Assembly: GCF_009498295.1 (NCBI RefSeq)
Contig: NZ_CP040813.1
Location: 3,107,001 to 3,171,000, forward strand
Origin: Oceanihabitans sp. IOP_32
Lineage (GTDB): Bacteria > Bacteroidota > Bacteroidia > Flavobacteriales > Flavobacteriaceae
Length of the DNA stretch: 64,000 nucleotides
Reading direction: 5' to 3'
Of this stretch, positions 26,827 through 37,659 are shown one piece after another. The position numbers and the translations under genes are program-made. The notes under the pieces are model-generated. The model was given only the letters and a program-made list of their open reading frames with translations, did not search any database and was not told the origin of the DNA. How positions within the stretch are numbered: position 1 is the stretch's first letter; the number at the start of each line of letters is the position of its first letter.

Positions 26827-28524
26827 CTAATACTTTTCATGATAATACTCATTAATACGTGTTTCTTTTTTTTGTTTGCTTAGTGTTTCTTGAGCACGGA
26901 GTTCTACACGTCTTATTTTTCCTGAAATGGTTTTGGGTAAGGAGGTTGTAAATTCAATAATTCTCGGAATTTTATAACGTGCCAGTTGAGTTTCAGCATA
27001 TTTGAATAAGTCTTTAGCTAAGTCCTCTGTTGGTTTTACACCATTGGCTAAAATTATAAAAGCTTTTACCGCATTAGTTCGCAAGGCGTGCGGACTTGCC
27101 ACTACAGCAGCTTCTAAAACTTTGGGATGCTCTAGTAGTACACTCTCTACTTCAAATGGACCAACTCTAAAATCTGATGCTTTTATAACATCGTCATCGC
27201 GACCTACAAACCAGAAGTAGCCATCTTCGTCTTTGTAGGCTTTATCTCCTGTAAAATATAAACCGTGTTTAAATACGACATCATTTCGTTTGGTATCGAT
27301 TAAATACGTTTTAAAAATACCCGTAATTATATCACTATGATGTCGAACACAAATATTGCCTTCTTCTAAGGTTTTAGCTTCTCGACCTTCATCATCTGCA
27401 ATAATAACATCATAAATAAATGTTGGTTTTCCCATGGAGCCCAATTTTACCTTTTTACCAGGCAAGTTACCAACTAATGCGGTTGCTTCGGTTTGCCCAT
27501 AGCCATCGCGAATAAGAATACCAGTGGCTTGTTTCCAAACGGCTATAATTTCTGGGTTTAAAGGTTCTCCGGCAGCGACACATTCTCGCAAACAAAAATT
27601 ATAAGAGTCTAAATCTTCCTGAATTAACATGCGCAACGAGGTAGGTGGCGCGCAAAAGGTAGTCACTTTAAGATCTTGTATGGTTTGTAGTTGCTCTTTA
27701 GGAACAAAGCGATCTATATGATAGCCCAGAATGGTGGCACCTACATTCCAAGGGCCAAAAAAACTGCTCCAAGAAAATTTAGCCCAACCGGGTTGAGAAA
27801 TGTTATAGTGTATATCGCCACGCTGTAAACCAATCCACGAACTGGTCGATAAATGCCCTGTGGGATACCCAAAATGGGTATGTACAACTACTTTTGGCAT
27901 GCCAGTAGTTCCAGAGGTAAAAAAGTAAAACAAATCGTCGTCTGCCTGGGTTTTTGCACCTTCAGCCTCTGTTGCTTCTAAAAACATATCCCTTAAAGTA
28001 ACCCAACCAGCTCGAGCACCTTCTGTTATAATTTTTAGTTTTATAGGCTTACCAATACTTTTTTCGGCCTGATCAATTTTCTTTGCATTTGTTGGATCTG
28101 CCAAGATGACTTCTGGGAAAACCGATTTAAAACGAAACTCCAAATCGCGAAGTTCTAAACTTGTCGCTGCAGGAATCATTACAATACCACCTTTTATGCA
28201 GCCTAAATAGCTGTACCAATTAGGAGCCAAAAGTGGTATTTGTATAAACAGTTTATCGCCTTGTTGAATGCCATACTTTCGCATTAAATTTAAAAACTGA
28301 TTACCAAGTGCAGATATTTCAGCAAAAGTAAAATTATCTTCTTGGTTGTTATATTTCCAAATTAAGGCTTTATCGTTGGGGTGTTGTTTAACGTTAAGAG
28401 GTTCGAAAACATCTGTAACCCAATTAAAAAACTGGGGTTTTATAGTTTTTAAATGTTTTAAATTATCAAAATCTTTATCGGTTATGGCTTTTGCCACATT
28501 GTGGTATAATTCTAAAACGCTCAT
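26827..28524 (-). CDS. AMP-forming acyl-CoA synthetase (medium-chain/acetyl-CoA synthetase-like)
   Basis: The 565-residue ANL-superfamily enzyme has the AMP-binding P-loop YFFTSGTTGMPKVVVHTH (about 206-223), the GYGQTEATALVGN motif, the hinge FVGRDDDVIKASDFRVGP and a C-terminal KTISGKIRR with the adenylating lysine. Its length and motifs match medium-chain acyl-CoA synthetases. It activates carboxylic acids to acyl-CoA using ATP; the chain length is uncertain. It is a single gene preceded by a 290-bp gap and probably cytoplasmic. Confidence 0.9.
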   Translation of the reverse strand: MSVLELYHNVAKAITDKDFDNLKHLKTIKPQFFNWVTDVFEPLNVKQHPNDKALIWKYNNQEDNFTFAEISALGNQFLNLMRKYGIQQGDKLFIQIPLLAPNWYSYLGCIKGGIVMIPAATSLELRDLEFRFKSVFPEVILADPTNAKKIDQAEKSIGKPIKLKIITEGARAGWVTLRDMFLEATEAEGAKTQADDDLFYFFTSGTTGMPKVVVHTHFGYPTGHLSTSSWIGLQRGDIHYNISQPGWAKFSWSSFFGPWNVGATILGYHIDRFVPKEQLQTIQDLKVTTFCAPPTSLRMLIQEDLDSYNFCLRECVAAGEPLNPEIIAVWKQATGILIRDGYGQTEATALVGNLPGKKVKLGSMGKPTFIYDVIIADDEGREAKTLEEGNICVRHHSDIITGIFKTYLIDTKRNDVVFKHGLYFTGDKAYKDEDGYFWFVGRDDDVIKASDFRVGPFEVESVLLEHPKVLEAAVVASPHALRTNAVKAFIILANGVKPTEDLAKDLFKYAETQLARYKIPRIIEFTTSLPKTISGKIRRVELRAQETLSKQKKETRINEYYHEKY

Positions 28525-28751
28525 ATTATTTTTACTTTTAAATTTTTAAAATTATACATATAATTTAGATGGGCAAGTCTCAATACCAAAAATATGGAAG
28601 TGTAATTAAAAATAGAACTTAATAATATTTATAGACCTTTTATAATGGCGATGGCATACCCATGGAAACCGAAGTGTTTAAGTCTTTATTTGATTTTTAA
28701 AACCCGAAACAATTTCCCCCAAACCCTATTAAAACATTTCATAGAATTAAC

Positions 28752-28796
28752 TACATTTGCACTCGCAAATAAAAATGGTTTCCGTCTTCGCGGAAA
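28752..28796 (+). promoter_or_regulatory. Candidate -7 element and 5' UTR hairpin of ychF
   Basis: TACATTTG at 28752-28759 fits the Bacteroidetes -7 motif, though no clear TTG is present upstream. A 6-bp perfect hairpin TTTCCG/CGGAAA (28779-28784 with 28791-28796, loop TCTTCG) would lie in the leader, 18 bp before the start codon. It could affect translation or mRNA stability. The rest of the gap from 28525 shows nothing further. Confidence 0.45.
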
Positions 28797-28814
28797 TAAA
28801 AAAATAAGATTTCA

Positions 28815-29909
28815 ATGAAAGCAGGAATTGTAGGATTGCCAAACGTAGGAAAATCGACGTTATTTAATTGTTTATCAAATGCAAAAGCGCAGAGTGCAAA
28901 CTTTCCGTTTTGTACTATCGAGCCTAATATTGGTGTGGTAAATGTTCCAGACCCTCGTTTAGAAAAGTTAGAGGAATTGGTAAAACCAGAACGCGTGCAA
29001 CCTGCCACTGTAGAGATTGTAGATATTGCTGGATTGGTAAAAGGCGCAAGTAAAGGCGAAGGTTTAGGAAATCAGTTTTTGGCAAATATTAGAGAAACCG
29101 ATGCTATTCTGCATGTATTGCGTTGTTTTGATAACGATAATATTGTGCATGTTGATGGTAATGTAGATCCTATTCGAGATAAGGAAACTATCGACATGGA
29201 ATTGCAACTTAAAGATTTAGATACGGTCGATAAGAAATTAGATAAGGTAAAGCGTGCTGCAAAAACAGGAAATAAAGAAGCTCAAAAAGAAGAGGCTGTT
29301 TTATTAAAACTTAAAGCAGGATTAGAGGCGGGCACATCGGTTAGAGCGTTGGAGTTTTCTGAAGATGATTATAATGATTTTGTGGCGCCAACACAACTCA
29401 TTACAGATAAACCCGTTATGTACATTTGTAATGTAGATGAGGGTGCTGCGGTTTCTGGTAATGCTTATGTCGAGCAAGTAAAAGAAGCGGTAAAAAATGA
29501 AAATGCTGAGGTTTTAGTATTGGCGGTAGGAACAGAAGCCGATATTAATGAATTAGATGATTACGAAGAACGCCAAATGTTTCTTCAAGATATTGGTCTT
29601 GAAGAAGCGGGTTCTGCAAAATTAATACGTTCTGCTTATAAGTTATTAAACCAACAAACATATTTTACGGCAGGGGTTAAGGAAGTACGGGCGTGGACTA
29701 TCGATATTGGCGCCACTGCACCACAAGCTGCAGGTGTTATTCATACCGATTTTGAAAAAGGCTTTATTAGAGCCGAGGTTATTGCTTATGATGATTTTGT
29801 GAGTTACGGTAGTGAAGCTAAAGTAAAAGAAGCTGGTAAAATGCGTGTTGAGGGTAAAAACTACATTGTTAAAGATGGCGATGTGATGCACTTCTTGTTC
29901 AATGTTTAA
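28815..29909 (+). CDS. ychF: Ribosome-binding ATPase YchF/Obg-family
   Basis: The 364-residue GTPase-fold protein has P-loop [12 protein letters not shown] (6-17), switch region [20 protein letters not shown], and a C-terminal TGS domain (about 282-363, beginning [14 protein letters not shown]). This is the standard length and layout for the universal YchF, which hydrolyses ATP rather than GTP and binds ribosomes. It is transcribed alone, with a hairpin in its leader and a terminator after it. Confidence 0.96.
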   Translation: MKAGIVGLPNVGKSTLFNCLSNAKAQSANFPFCTIEPNIGVVNVPDPRLEKLEELVKPERVQPATVEIVDIAGLVKGASKGEGLGNQFLANIRETDAILHVLRCFDNDNIVHVDGNVDPIRDKETIDMELQLKDLDTVDKKLDKVKRAAKTGNKEAQKEEAVLLKLKAGLEAGTSVRALEFSEDDYNDFVAPTQLITDKPVMYICNVDEGAAVSGNAYVEQVKEAVKNENAEVLVLAVGTEADINELDDYEERQMFLQDIGLEEAGSAKLIRSAYKLLNQQTYFTAGVKEVRAWTIDIGATAPQAAGVIHTDFEKGFIRAEVIAYDDFVSYGSEAKVKEAGKMRVEGKNYIVKDGDVMHFLFNV

Positions 29910-29956
29910 TAAGTAGTTTCGATGACTATTATTTTAGTCAAAATAGATTGAAAATT

Positions 29957-29989
29957 AAAAAAAGCTCCATTTATATAGGGCTTTTTTTT
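29957..29989 (+). terminator. Terminator of ychF
   Basis: AAAAAAGC..CC pairs with GG..GCTTTTTT around a 9-nt loop, followed by T8, about 50 bp after the stop. Confidence 0.75.
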
Positions 29990-30131
29990 GTCCACTTTCT
30001 TTAAGTGTTTATGGGGTTGTTTTACGCGATTTAGTTTGATATGAAGGCCATGCATAGAGTTTAAATCTTACCATGAAGTCTAAATAGTGGCTTTTCGCGT
30101 ATATATCTTATTATTTAACTCTATATTTTTT

Positions 30132-30830
30132 ATGAAGACTAAACAATCACTTTTAACAGCTCTTTTATTACTCACTATTACATTTTCTAACGCACAATCA
30201 AATTCAGATGACTCAAAGTTTGCTCTCGGGTTTTCGGCAGGTTTAAATAGAGGCATTGGTTTTCAAGTAAACGTAACTTCTTTACAACCCCTGGAAAGTA
30301 TTCCCGTGCAATTGCGATTTGGTATTGGCTATACTCGTTTAAATCCAGGAAATTCTGCAGATGCGAGACGTATTTTTATAAACAACGCGACCAACGGTGT
30401 TCCAGAGAAAAAGGGAAAACTATTTGATTATAGACTAGATTTCATGCTAAATTCTAATTTTATAGAGTCGGAATCCTCCCAAATCGTTTTTGGTCCTAGA
30501 TACTCAAGTTTTACGGGTAATTTTAAATACGTTGGTGGAAACGAAGATTTTGATGTTACCTCCAAGCAATTCGGTTTAGGTTTAGGTGCCGAGAGTCAAT
30601 TTAGAATAAATAACAAACTAAATTTGTTGGTTGCAGTTGGTTTAGACTATTTTTTTAATAGTACACTTACTGGTCACGACACCTCTTATAGTCCAGATAA
30701 CGACAATGTAAATGCTAGAGACGATAATGCAAACGACAACATAGAATTTACTTATAAAGATGCCGACAAAGCCATTAAGCAACCCAATTTTATGCCTCGC
30801 GTACTAATTGGTTTAGTCTATAAACTATAG
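30132..30830 (+). CDS. Secreted outer-membrane beta-barrel protein, unknown function
   Basis: The start is the ATG at 30132, which begins a clean signal peptide (LLTALLLLTITFSNAQ, cleavage after residue 21), giving 232 residues. The upstream in-frame ATG at 30087 would add residues ahead of the signal. The mature part is made of alternating-polarity strands such as LRFGIGYTRLN, YRLDFMLNSNFI and NLLVAVGLDYFF, and it ends with the barrel signature MPRVLIGLVYKL. This fits an eight-strand outer-membrane barrel. No function is known. A perfect-stem terminator follows. Confidence 0.75.
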   Translation: MKTKQSLLTALLLLTITFSNAQSNSDDSKFALGFSAGLNRGIGFQVNVTSLQPLESIPVQLRFGIGYTRLNPGNSADARRIFINNATNGVPEKKGKLFDYRLDFMLNSNFIESESSQIVFGPRYSSFTGNFKYVGGNEDFDVTSKQFGLGLGAESQFRINNKLNLLVAVGLDYFFNSTLTGHDTSYSPDNDNVNARDDNANDNIEFTYKDADKAIKQPNFMPRVLIGLVYKL

Positions 30831-30855
30831 TTAAAATAATTATTTTTTAGTTTTT

Positions 30856-30886
30856 AAACCAATGTTTTTACCACATTGGTTTTTTT
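30856..30886 (+). terminator. Terminator of the barrel protein gene
   Basis: AAACCAATG/CATTGGTTT (9-bp perfect stem) with loop TTTTTACCA is followed by T6, 25 bp after the stop. Confidence 0.88.
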
Positions 30887-30975
30887 GTTTTTAAATTCTT
30901 TGTATATCCCTAGTTTTATTTTCGGAAAGGTTGTATTATCTTAGCAGTCTAACTTATTATAATTTAAATATTTTT

Positions 30976-32832
30976 ATGGCTGTACAATCCAATTATACCG
31001 AAGATAATATACGATCACTTGACTGGAAAGAGCATATTCGTATGCGTCCAGGAATGTATATTGGTAAATTGGGCGATGGCTCGTCGCCAGACGATGGTAT
31101 TTATATACTTTTAAAAGAAGTACTCGACAATTCTATTGATGAGTATGTAATGGGTGCGGGAAAAACCATTGAGATTTCCATTCAGGGAACAAAAGTAACC
31201 GTACGCGATTACGGACGTGGCATTCCCCTAGGTAAAGTGGTCGATGTAGTATCTAAAATGAACACCGGCGGAAAATACGACTCTAAAGCCTTTAAAAAAT
31301 CGGTTGGATTAAATGGCGTGGGTACAAAAGCTGTAAACGCACTATCTTCATTCTTTAGAGTAGAATCTACGCGTGATAGTAAAAGCGCTTCCGCGGAATT
31401 TGAACAAGGTAATTTAATAAACAAAGATTTATTAGAAGAAACCTCACGCAGAAAGGGTACTAAAGTGTCTTTTATTCCAGACGAATCTATTTTTAAGCAT
31501 TATAAATTTAGAAACGAATATATCGTTAAAATGCTTAAAAACTACGTGTATTTAAACCCAGGTTTAACCATAGTTTTTAATGGCGAAAAATATTTTAGCG
31601 AAAATGGTTTAAAAGATTTATTAAGTGAAAATATTAATGAATCCGATAGGTTATACCCAATTATTCACCTACGTGGTGATGATATCGAGATTGCTTTAAC
31701 CCACAGTAAAACGCAGTATAGTGAAGAGTATCACTCCTTTGTAAACGGTCAAAACACCACGCAAGGTGGTACACATTTAGCTGCTTTTAGAGAAGCGTTA
31801 GTGCGTACCATTCGAGAGTTTTATGGTAAAAATTACGATGCTTCAGATATTAGAAAGTCTGTGGTTACGGCCATTGCCATAAAAGTTATGGAACCTGTTT
31901 TCGAGAGTCAAACCAAAACAAAGTTGGGGTCTACAGATATGGGTGGTGATTTACCAACCGTAAGAACCTACATAAACGACTTTTTAAAAACACAATTAGA
32001 CAATTTTTTACATAAAAATCCTGAGACTGCCGATAAAATTCAGCGTAAAATTTTACAAGCAGAACGCGAGCGTAAAGAGCTTTCAGGCATACGTAAACTT
32101 GCCAAGGACCGTGCTAAAAAGGCCAGTTTGCACAACAAAAAACTGCGTGATTGCCGAGTTCATTTTGGCGATACTAAAAATAGCCGCTATTTAGAATCTA
32201 CGCTTTTTATTACCGAGGGGGACTCTGCATCGGGTAGTATTACTAAATCTCGTGATGTCAATACGCAGGCCGTATTTAGTCTTAAAGGGAAACCTTTAAA
32301 TAGTTACGGTTTAAGTAAAAAAATAGTTTACGAAAATGAGGAGTTCAATCTCTTGCAAGCCGCATTAAATATAGAAGAATCTATGGAAGATTTGCGTTAT
32401 AATAATGTAGTTATCGCCACCGATGCCGATGTAGACGGGATGCACATTCGGTTGTTGTTAATAACATTCTTCTTGCAATTTTTTCCAGAAGTTATAAAAG
32501 AAGGCCACCTTTATATTTTACAAACGCCTTTATTTAGAGTGCGTAATAAAAAGGAAACCATTTATTGCTATTCTGAGGAAGAACGCCGTGATGCTATCGA
32601 AAAATTAAAGCCAAAACCAGAAATTACGCGATTTAAAGGTTTGGGTGAAATCTCACCAGATGAGTTTAAGCATTTTATTGGAGAAAATATTCGTTTAGAC
32701 CCCATTATGCTTGACGATAACATGTCTATTGAAGAGTTGCTAGCGTTCTATATGGGAAAAAACACACCCGATAGACAAGAGTTTATTATCGATAATTTAC
32801 GGGTGGAATTGGATTTGATTGAGGAAAGTTAA
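30976..32832 (+). CDS. parE: DNA topoisomerase IV subunit B
   Basis: Starting at ATG 30976 gives 618 residues beginning [20 protein letters not shown]; the ORF could open at 30931, but that adds an unrelated stretch. It has the GHKL ATPase signature [11 protein letters not shown] and the DYGRGIPLG motif, the Toprim [14 protein letters not shown], and [12 protein letters not shown]. The length without insertions fits type IIA ParE/GyrB of Bacteroidetes, and the adjoining parC makes it topoisomerase IV rather than gyrase. It decatenates replicated chromosomes together with ParC. Confidence 0.93.
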   Translation: MAVQSNYTEDNIRSLDWKEHIRMRPGMYIGKLGDGSSPDDGIYILLKEVLDNSIDEYVMGAGKTIEISIQGTKVTVRDYGRGIPLGKVVDVVSKMNTGGKYDSKAFKKSVGLNGVGTKAVNALSSFFRVESTRDSKSASAEFEQGNLINKDLLEETSRRKGTKVSFIPDESIFKHYKFRNEYIVKMLKNYVYLNPGLTIVFNGEKYFSENGLKDLLSENINESDRLYPIIHLRGDDIEIALTHSKTQYSEEYHSFVNGQNTTQGGTHLAAFREALVRTIREFYGKNYDASDIRKSVVTAIAIKVMEPVFESQTKTKLGSTDMGGDLPTVRTYINDFLKTQLDNFLHKNPETADKIQRKILQAERERKELSGIRKLAKDRAKKASLHNKKLRDCRVHFGDTKNSRYLESTLFITEGDSASGSITKSRDVNTQAVFSLKGKPLNSYGLSKKIVYENEEFNLLQAALNIEESMEDLRYNNVVIATDADVDGMHIRLLLITFFLQFFPEVIKEGHLYILQTPLFRVRNKKETIYCYSEEERRDAIEKLKPKPEITRFKGLGEISPDEFKHFIGENIRLDPIMLDDNMSIEELLAFYMGKNTPDRQEFIIDNLRVELDLIEES

Positions 32833-33044
32833 GCGGTTAAGCTCGGATGTTCTGTAGCTTAAGTTCGAGATGTTTAAACGCTCGTATAATCAACAAAACA
32901 TATAAATCAATTTTTTAAACCTTTAAATTAACTATTTTTGCAACGGTATTAGATTTGAAATTATCTTACCAAAATCATAAAATACAAAGTAAATAAAACC
33001 AACCAAAACTAATAAAATGCCTGCCTACTCAGGGATTTGTTACT

Positions 33045-35726
33045 ATGATAGACCACCAAAACGACGATTTAGATAACATAAATAATACACCAGACGAACA
33101 ACCTAAAGAAACCATAACCCGAATTACAGGTATGTATAAGGATTGGTTCCTAGATTATGCATCGTATGTTATATTAGAGCGTGCTGTACCAGCTATTGAA
33201 GATGGTTTTAAACCTGTACAGCGTCGTATTATGCACTCCATGAAGGATTTAGATGATGGTCGCTACAACAAAGTAGCCAATATTGTTGGGCATACCATGC
33301 AGTATCACCCTCACGGCGATGCTAGTATTGCCGATGCTATGGTGCAAATTGGGCAGAAAGATTTACTAATAGATACACAAGGTAACTGGGGAAACATCTT
33401 AACAGGCGATAGGGCTGCCGCATCGCGTTATATCGAGGCGCGCCTCTCAAAGTTTGGTTTAGATGTTGTTTTTAATCCTAAAATTACCGAATGGCAATCT
33501 AGTTACGACGGCAGAAGAAAAGAACCGGTAAACCTTCCAGTAATGTTCCCTTTACTATTAGCACAAGGTGGCGAAGGGATTGCAGTGGGTTTATCTACTA
33601 AAATATTACCACACAACTTTATTGAGCTTATTGAAGCCTCTATCAAGCATCTACAAGGTAAAAAATTCACACTTTTACCAGATTTTCCAACCGCAGGAAT
33701 AGCCGATTTTTCTAACTATAATGACGGTTTACGTGGAGGAAGAGTGCGGGTTCGAGCTAAAATTTCGCAAGTGGATAAAAATACACTGGCAATTACCGAA
33801 ATACCTTTCGGAACAACAACATCATCTTTAATAGATTCCATTTTAAAGGCCAACGAAAAAGGGAAAATTAAAGTTAAAAAGATTGAAGATAATACCGCAG
33901 CCGAAGTTGAAATATTAATACATCTACCATCGGGATTATCGCCAGATAAAACCATCGATGCCTTGTATGCCTTTACAAGTTGCGAGTCGTCTATTTCGCC
34001 ATTAGGTTGTGTTATTGAAGACAATAAACCTTTATTTATTGGGGTTACCGAAATGTTACGCCGCTCTACCGACAATACGGTACAGCTTTTAAAACAAGAG
34101 TTGGAAATTAAACTCAACGAGTTTGAAGAGCAATGGCATTTTGCTTCACTAGAGCGCATTTTTATAGAAAATAGAATTTACCGCGACATTGAAGAGGAAG
34201 AAACTTGGGAAGGCGTTATTTCTGCTATTGACCGCGGACTTCAACCTCATATAAAACATTTAAAACGCGCCGTTACAGAAGAAGATATTCTGCGTTTAAC
34301 CGAAATACGTATTAAACGTATTTCAAAATTTGATATTGATAAGGCCCAACAAAAAATAGAGGCTTTAGAAGCTAATATCGCCGAAATAAAGCACCATTTA
34401 GCAAATCTTACCGATTATGCTATTGCTTATTTTAAAAGATTAAAAAAAGAATATGGCGAAGGTCGCGAACGCAAAACTGAAATTAGTGTTTTTGATGATG
34501 TAGATGCCACCAAAGTGGTAATTAGAAACATTAAGCTTTATGTAAATAGAGCAGAAGGTTTTATAGGAACCTCGCTTCGTAAAGACGAATATGTTTGCGA
34601 TTGTAGCGATATTGACGATATTATTGTATTTACCAAAGCTGGTAAAATGATGGTGACAAAAGTCGATGCTAAAATTTTTATAGGTAAAGATATCGTGCAT
34701 GTCGCCGTGTTTAAAAAGAAAGATAAACGCACAATCTACAACATGATTTATCGCGACGGAAAAAGCGGACCATCTTACATTAAACGTTTTGCAGTTACAA
34801 GTATAACACGCGATAAAGAATACGATTTAACAAACGGAACAAAAGGGTCGGTAATGCTTTACTTCTCGGCAAATCCCAATGGAGAAGCCGAAGTAATTAC
34901 CATTAATTTACGACAAGCAGGAAGTATAAAAAAACTAAAGTGGGATATTGATTTTGCAGATATTCTTATTAAAGGTCGAAGCTCTAAAGGGAATTTAGTA
35001 ACGAAATACCCAATAAAACGGGTGGAGTTAAAAGAAAAAGGCGTTTCTACTTTAAAACCTCGAAAAATTTGGTTCGACGATATCGTTAAACGATTAAATG
35101 TAGATGGTAGAGGAGAGTTATTAGGTGAGTTTAGAGGTGAAGATAAATTATTAATTATAAACAAATCGGGTATTGTAAAAACGGCAACCCCTGAAGTTAC
35201 CATGCATTTTGATAGTGATATGGTAGTTTTAGAAAAATGGATTCCGAAAAAGCCAATTTCTGCTATTTATTATAACGGCGAAAAGGAATTGTACTATGTA
35301 AAGCGCTTTTTAGTTGAGCACGAAGGTCGAGAAGAATCCTTTATACCAGAACATCCAAACTCTAAATTAGAAATTATTTCTACAGACTGGAAACCTATGG
35401 CAGAGGTTGTTTTTGTAAAAGAACGCGGTAAAGAACGAAAACCGAATTGGGAAATTAATCTTGAAGAATTCATTGCCATTAAAGGTATTACAGCTTTGGG
35501 TAATCAATTAACAAAGGATAAAGTAAATCAAATTAACGTGCTAGATCCTTTGCCTTTTGAAGCGCCAAAAGAAATACCAGCAAACGATATTGAGGTCATT
35601 GATGAGAAAGAAGTGTCAGCAATTCCATCTGATGAAAATAAGGCGCACGGTTCAACGCCATCAAACACTCAATCTAAAGACATTGGTGGTGAAGATGACG
35701 AATCGCAAAAAACCTTATTCGATTAA
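33045..35726 (+). CDS. parC: DNA topoisomerase IV subunit A
   Basis: The 893-residue protein starts with a variable, acidic N-terminus and has the breakage-reunion domain with the catalytic tyrosine in AAASRYIEARLS (Tyr129). The GDRAAASRYIE and HPHGDASIADAM motifs are typical of GyrA/ParC, and the Lys/Arg-rich middle (about 430-480) forms the coiled-coil. The C-terminal half is divergent from GyrA beta-pinwheels, and the tail is acidic and Ser/Asp-rich (NIEV..GGEDDE). The gene follows parE by 212 bp, with TATTTTTG at 32933-32940 as a possible promoter. The neighbouring miaA converges. Confidence 0.93.
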   Translation: MIDHQNDDLDNINNTPDEQPKETITRITGMYKDWFLDYASYVILERAVPAIEDGFKPVQRRIMHSMKDLDDGRYNKVANIVGHTMQYHPHGDASIADAMVQIGQKDLLIDTQGNWGNILTGDRAAASRYIEARLSKFGLDVVFNPKITEWQSSYDGRRKEPVNLPVMFPLLLAQGGEGIAVGLSTKILPHNFIELIEASIKHLQGKKFTLLPDFPTAGIADFSNYNDGLRGGRVRVRAKISQVDKNTLAITEIPFGTTTSSLIDSILKANEKGKIKVKKIEDNTAAEVEILIHLPSGLSPDKTIDALYAFTSCESSISPLGCVIEDNKPLFIGVTEMLRRSTDNTVQLLKQELEIKLNEFEEQWHFASLERIFIENRIYRDIEEEETWEGVISAIDRGLQPHIKHLKRAVTEEDILRLTEIRIKRISKFDIDKAQQKIEALEANIAEIKHHLANLTDYAIAYFKRLKKEYGEGRERKTEISVFDDVDATKVVIRNIKLYVNRAEGFIGTSLRKDEYVCDCSDIDDIIVFTKAGKMMVTKVDAKIFIGKDIVHVAVFKKKDKRTIYNMIYRDGKSGPSYIKRFAVTSITRDKEYDLTNGTKGSVMLYFSANPNGEAEVITINLRQAGSIKKLKWDIDFADILIKGRSSKGNLVTKYPIKRVELKEKGVSTLKPRKIWFDDIVKRLNVDGRGELLGEFRGEDKLLIINKSGIVKTATPEVTMHFDSDMVVLEKWIPKKPISAIYYNGEKELYYVKRFLVEHEGREESFIPEHPNSKLEIISTDWKPMAEVVFVKERGKERKPNWEINLEEFIAIKGITALGNQLTKDKVNQINVLDPLPFEAPKEIPANDIEVIDEKEVSAIPSDENKAHGSTPSNTQSKDIGGEDDESQKTLFD

Positions 35727-35745
35727 AACAAATACGTGTAAAAAA

Positions 35746-36657
35746 TTAGTTCTTTTCTACGATAGCGTCTAATGTTTTTGTAATGATGTTAACATCGGTT
35801 TCGTAATCAAACCAATGGGTATTCTTATTTTTCTTAAACCAAGTTAATTGACGTTTTGCAAATCTTCGGGTATTTTTTTTAATTTCAGAAATTGCAAAAT
35901 CTAAAGACCAATCGCCATTTAAGTATTTAAACAATTCTTTATAACCAACGGTGTTTAAGGCATTTAGTGATTGATAAGGCGCTAAAGTTTTAACTTCATC
36001 TAAAAGGCCTTGTTGCATCATAACATCAACACGCTGGTTAATTCTGTGGTATATAAGATCTCTGTTGGCCGTTAATCCAACCGAGATGGTTTTAAAGTTG
36101 CGATTCGCTTTTGTTTGATTTAAAAAGGAAGAATACGGTTTCCCCGAACCCAAACAAATCTCTAAAGCACGTATTACACGATGCGGATTTTCAATGGCTA
36201 TAGTGCTATATGCTTTGGGATCTAACGCTTTTAACTGGGCTTGTAATTTAGCAATCCCATGGGTTTCAAGCTCAGTATTCAACTGCTCACGAATGCTTTT
36301 GTCAACTTCAGGAAAAGCATCTAAACCCCGTGTAACGGCGTCGACATATAATCCAGAACCACCAACCATAATAACCACATCTTTAGTTTTAAAAAGGGTG
36401 TTTAAACAGTTTAAAGCCGCTTTTTCAAAGGCTCCAACATTATAATGGTCGTGAATGGATTTGTGCTGAATAAAATGGTGTTTTGCTGCCGCTAATTCTT
36501 CTTCAGAGGGCGCTGCAGTTCCTATCTGCATTTCTTTAAAAAATTGACGAGAATCTGCCGAGATAATATCGGTATTATAATATTGCGCTAACTTAATACT
36601 TAACGCCGTTTTACCAATAGCCGTCGGACCAATAATAGAAATAAGATATTTATCCAT
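35746..36657 (-). CDS. miaA: tRNA dimethylallyltransferase
   Basis: Taking the ATG at 36657 gives 303 residues, beginning MDKYLISIIGPTAIGKTALS; the frame could be extended upstream by 14 codons but would run into the potassium-channel gene. It has the P-loop GPTAIGKT, the DSRQFFKEMQIGTA motif, and GGSGLYVDAVTRGLD, all diagnostic of MiaA. It adds a dimethylallyl group to A37 of tRNAs reading U-starting codons. Its 5' end overlaps the potassium-channel gene by 8 bp. Confidence 0.93.
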   Translation of the reverse strand: MDKYLISIIGPTAIGKTALSIKLAQYYNTDIISADSRQFFKEMQIGTAAPSEEELAAAKHHFIQHKSIHDHYNVGAFEKAALNCLNTLFKTKDVVIMVGGSGLYVDAVTRGLDAFPEVDKSIREQLNTELETHGIAKLQAQLKALDPKAYSTIAIENPHRVIRALEICLGSGKPYSSFLNQTKANRNFKTISVGLTANRDLIYHRINQRVDVMMQQGLLDEVKTLAPYQSLNALNTVGYKELFKYLNGDWSLDFAISEIKKNTRRFAKRQLTWFKKNKNTHWFDYETDVNIITKTLDAIVEKN

Positions 36658-37525
36658 AATGCAATTTGTTTCCACATTTATGGCAAAATTTGGCATCATC
36701 TAGATGACCTACGGCTAAGCAGTTTATACAACATAGTGAGTTGAGTTGAACAGCATTCGATGTGGTTTCAGGAAGGTTTTCTGTATTTTTATTTTTATTT
36801 GCCTTATTTTGAAAGCTATATTCTGCCGAAACAATACCAGTAGGCACTGCAATTATTCCGTAACCTAAAATCATAACAAAAGAGGCTATAAATTGACCAA
36901 GAGGCGTTTGTGGAGTAATATCGCCAAAGCCTACTGTGGTTAGCGTAACAATACACCAATAAATACTTTTAGGGATATTTGTAAAGCCGTTCTCTTCGCC
37001 TTCAATCAGGTACATAACAGTGCCAATTATAATCGAGATGATAATTACCGCATATAAAAATACTGATATTTTAGCTCGGCTCGATTTTAGCGCACTCATC
37101 AAGTTATTAGAAGCACCTAAATAACGCGCTAATTTTAATATTCTGAAAACACGAAGTAAACGCAAGGCACGTAAAGCCGCGAGGGCATGTATACCTCCAA
37201 AAATTAAAGAAATGTATTTAGGTATGGTAGACAGTAAATCGACGATACCGTAAAAACTAAAAATGTAATTTAATGGTTTTTTTACTGTAAGAATCCTAGT
37301 GATATACTCAATGCTAAACAGTATAGTAATAATCCATTCAGAGATATTAAGAAAATCATAGTATTTATCATTTATGCTTTCAACACTTTCAAGCATTACC
37401 AGCAATACACTTGTTAGAATTGTTATTAACAATATAACATCAAACAACTTACCGGCAGGTGTATCAGCTTCATAAATAATTTCATGAATCTTAATTTTCC
37501 ATTTCGCTAACTTATACTTATTCAT
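36650..37525 (-). CDS. Voltage-gated-type potassium channel with C-terminal zinc ribbon
   Basis: The 291-residue protein has six membrane segments: S4-like ALRALRLLRVFRILKLARYL with regularly spaced arginines, and a pore with the selectivity filter TLTTVGFGDITP. Its unusual feature is a C-terminal segment CCINCLAVGHLDDAKFCHKC with paired CxxC motifs, a zinc-ribbon-like tail following a basic N-rich linker. It belongs to the ion_trans family and probably conducts K+ in the inner membrane. It overlaps miaA and may form an operon with it; no functional link is known. Confidence 0.88.
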   Translation of the reverse strand: MNKYKLAKWKIKIHEIIYEADTPAGKLFDVILLITILTSVLLVMLESVESINDKYYDFLNISEWIITILFSIEYITRILTVKKPLNYIFSFYGIVDLLSTIPKYISLIFGGIHALAALRALRLLRVFRILKLARYLGASNNLMSALKSSRAKISVFLYAVIIISIIIGTVMYLIEGEENGFTNIPKSIYWCIVTLTTVGFGDITPQTPLGQFIASFVMILGYGIIAVPTGIVSAEYSFQNKANKNKNTENLPETTSNAVQLNSLCCINCLAVGHLDDAKFCHKCGNKLHYG

Positions 37526-37659
37526 AAGTCAAAAGTAATAAAAGATTTGCTATTTTCAATTTTAAAAACCAGTAAGTAGGACTTTGTATAGATGCAAATT
37601 AACCTAGGTCTTAGTGACTGTTTTTTAACAATTTAGTTTAAAGTTTTTATATTAGTGCT

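Noticed and set aside
30931-30975. N-terminal extension of ParE
   Set aside because: The 15 extra codons are hydrophobic and unlike ParE; the ATG at 30976 gives the usual N-terminus.
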